20,772 nucleotides of DNA from Bimuria novae-zelandiae CBS 107.79 (Eukaryota > Ascomycota > Dothideomycetes > Pleosporales > Didymosphaeriaceae): positions 226,142-246,913 of the forward strand of contig ML976659.1 in the NCBI GenBank assembly GCA_010015655.1, in the 5' to 3' direction. Below, one piece after another: positions 19,339 through 20,772 of the stretch. Both the position numbers and the translations under genes were made by a program. Each line of letters opens with the position of its first letter. Positions within the stretch are counted from its first letter, which is position 1. The notes under the pieces were generated by a model, which saw only the letters and a program-made list of their open reading frames with translations, was not told where the DNA came from and did not search any database.

Positions 19339-20620
19339 GGGTCTGTTCGGTGCGCAGCGTCTGAAAAGTCGTTTTTTCTGATTTGTGGCGTACAGGGGGG
19401 CATTGTAAGGTTTGTGCTAGGTAAAATTACCGCCTGTTTAGAATCTAACGGTCCTGTTTGGTACACGTAAATTATTAGTCGTCAGATATCCGTGCGGCTA
19501 TTTGTCAGACCTTGTACGTACCCCGCATGACCATGCTGTTGCCATCACTATCATTAACATGTCAGAGCCAGCGCCCTCGCCAGTATCGCCGCCGTCGCTA
19601 ATATCGTCTACGCCTACTACTCTGACTATTACTCCTTATAGGCGTGTTGCGGAGCTCGCCGGCGAGGTCAAAACGAGTACGCTATCGCTATCTCGCTCAC
19701 TATTACCAGCTATTCGTACAAGCCTGCGGGCCTTATAGTCTCCTATAATACTTTAAGCTCTGCTAAGCACGCTCGTTGCCAAAGCGATTAACGAGGGCAT
19801 GTAAGCTAATAGTAGATACAAACCGCAGGTGTAGGTCGCTATTATAGAGGCTGTTAACTAAGCTGCTAGGGTTAAGGGACTAATAGATAAGAAAAAGTGT
19901 GTAAACAAGCACGACGCCTATAAGGAGGACTAAAAATAGTAAATAGCACTTACCTTATTGTCGGGCTTTGCTTAGGACAGTAATGGTTATGTTGTCGCCA
20001 ATAGCTAGGCTATCTAGGACTACGTAGTAGCTTACCTAAGGGCCGCGAAGTTTCTAAAGAGACCTATATAGTTTCTAGAACTCTATTAATAGCTATTTAC
20101 AGGTGTATTGGCGACAGGCAAATTAGTAATAACTATTAAGTTATTACTAATTAATAATGCTAGAGCGCTGGCAAGGTTAATTAAAAGGGATTCTATAGCT
20201 ATGTCTTAGTCGCCAACGCCCTCGCCGTGGCAGTTAGTAGCACCGTTAGAGAGCAACGATTCTTCTGGTGTGTCGCGTCGCAAGCGATCGGGCACCTCGT
20301 CGTCGCTCCCTCGCCATACAGAGAAGCGTGGCAAAAAGGGTACCAGTATGGATCGATTCGGGCAGCACATGGCCAGGATCGCCGACGAGCTCCATGGGCT
20401 CGTAGAATCACTAAACAAGAAGAATCAGAAAGATGCTATTGCTGAGTTTATAAGCACTTACTAGGTTCTTAATATCGCTATGTAGCTTGCTATTGTTAAT
20501 ATTCTTAGTAATAAGGCTACCGCTATAACCTTCCTAGCTCTCCGCTTACGACCTCTTTAAAAGAGGTAGGTTTTTATGCAACTATGTACACTATTAGCGA
20601 CTAAAAAACTAGAGTATTAG
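19339..20620 (+). mobile_element. RIP-damaged PIF/Harbinger-like element (left part, right end outside window or lost)
   Basis: A sequence GGGTCTGTTCGGTGCGC begins at 19339 and is preceded by TTA (19336-19338). GGG(T/C)CTGTT(T/C)GG-type ends and TTA/TAA target duplications are known for PIF/Harbinger elements. A similar motif, GGTCCTGTTTGGTACAC, lies at 19450-19466. Inside is a decayed Myb/SANT-like gene, the accessory gene type carried by Harbinger elements. From about 19740 the DNA becomes rich in TA dinucleotides with many stops, as produced by RIP. No transposase and no right end is visible before 20772. Classification is an inference from these parts together. Confidence 0.5.
19559..20620 (+). 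pseudogene. RIP-inactivated Myb/SANT-like DNA-binding protein gene
   Basis: A single reading frame can be followed from the ATG at 19559 to a stop at 20618-20620 (353 codons), interrupted by 19 internal TAG/TAA stops and no frameshift. The first 59 codons are open. Between about 19760 and 20122 the frame matches the Myb/SANT-like (Myb_DNA-bind_3) pattern: LLSTLVAKAINEG, KKKCVNKHDAYKED, LSGFA-stop-DSNGYVVANS, DYVVAYLRAAKFLKRP and GVLATGK (20102-20122). The stops at 19973 and 20015 sit where the family has Trp (SGFGWD and EVWxxY), as TGG to TAG changes would give. The C-terminal part (about 20200-20570) is less damaged, includes MARIADELHGLVESL, and has a family-like end with FLALRLRPL. The gene cannot make a full protein. 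In this type of element the product would bind the transposon ends; that is known for the group, not shown here. Confidence 0.72.
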
Positions 20621-20772
20621 GACTTCTTGCACCTCTGCGATATAGTAGACTAGGAGGGTAATAGCGAGTTGGCGTTAAAAAATAGTGTATGAGTATATAG
20701 GTGGACTATTTGCTAGTAATCTCAGTGTATTGAGGCGCAACACCATGCCAAGGATCGCGATATTGTGAGCGC
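20621..20772. other. Right edge of window, repeat tail
   Basis: The TA-rich composition continues to about 20720 and then becomes more balanced. The repeat, or another repeat joined to it, therefore probably ends near or beyond the window edge. No coding sequence or terminal repeat could be identified. Confidence 0.4.

Noticed and set aside
1..20772. CRISPR array, rRNA or tRNA genes
   Set aside because: No regular spaced repeats, no rRNA-like segment and no paired tRNA box A/box B could be found by eye; a covariance-model scan was not possible.

Overview
The window looks like nuclear DNA of a filamentous ascomycete. The genes carry short introns (48-103 nt, GT...AG, most with CTRAC-type branch sites). 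The set includes a dynein light intermediate chain, a RES-complex splicing factor, a GPI-type GH76 wall enzyme and an LDB19-type arrestin. The right end holds a repeat copy damaged by RIP-type C-to-T/G-to-A changes, which is a fungal process. Dothideomycetes (Pleosporales-like) is my inference from the style of the small secreted genes and the Myb/SANT-like repeat; it is not proven by the sequence.

Layout. At 1-426 (minus) is the N-terminal, DNA-binding part of a Fot1/pogo-type transposase that runs off the left edge in an open frame. Just outside it are a 13-bp direct repeat and a perfect 8-bp-arm palindrome. From 540 to 2474 I see no convincing gene. A housekeeping block follows: dynein light intermediate chain (4187-2475, minus, four exons) and the RRM protein IST3/Cwf29 (4580-5533, plus), which share a 392-bp divergent promoter. 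After 1.7 kb without a gene come a DFG5/DCW1-type GH76 enzyme (7260-8834, plus, three exons) and a secreted GH25 muramidase (9912-10580, plus, intronless, clear TATA box).

From 11453 to 14420 there is a minus-strand run of three small secreted, cysteine-rich proteins of unknown function. Two (11453-12123 and 12391-13050) are tandem, highly diverged paralogues with identical intron phases and nearly identical cysteine spacing. The third (13662-14420) has 12 cysteines in its predicted mature form and an internal duplication ending in LRRDR. Neither the pair nor the third protein matches a family I know, and this is the most novel-looking part of the window. A 3-kb stretch without a recognisable gene (14421-17410) separates them from an LDB19/ART1-like arrestin with three PPxY motifs (17411-18772, plus). 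The right end (about 19339-20620) is a RIP-damaged element. It encodes a Myb/SANT-like DNA-binding protein that can be read in one frame through 19 internal stops, and it is preceded by TTA plus a PIF/Harbinger-like terminal sequence.

The conserved genes serve transport (dynein), splicing (RES complex), cell-wall building (GH76) and nutrient-transporter ubiquitination (arrestin). The GH25 enzyme and the secreted trio point outward, to bacteria or a host. Having them close to transposon remnants is typical of fungal accessory or effector-type neighbourhoods; that reading is an inference.
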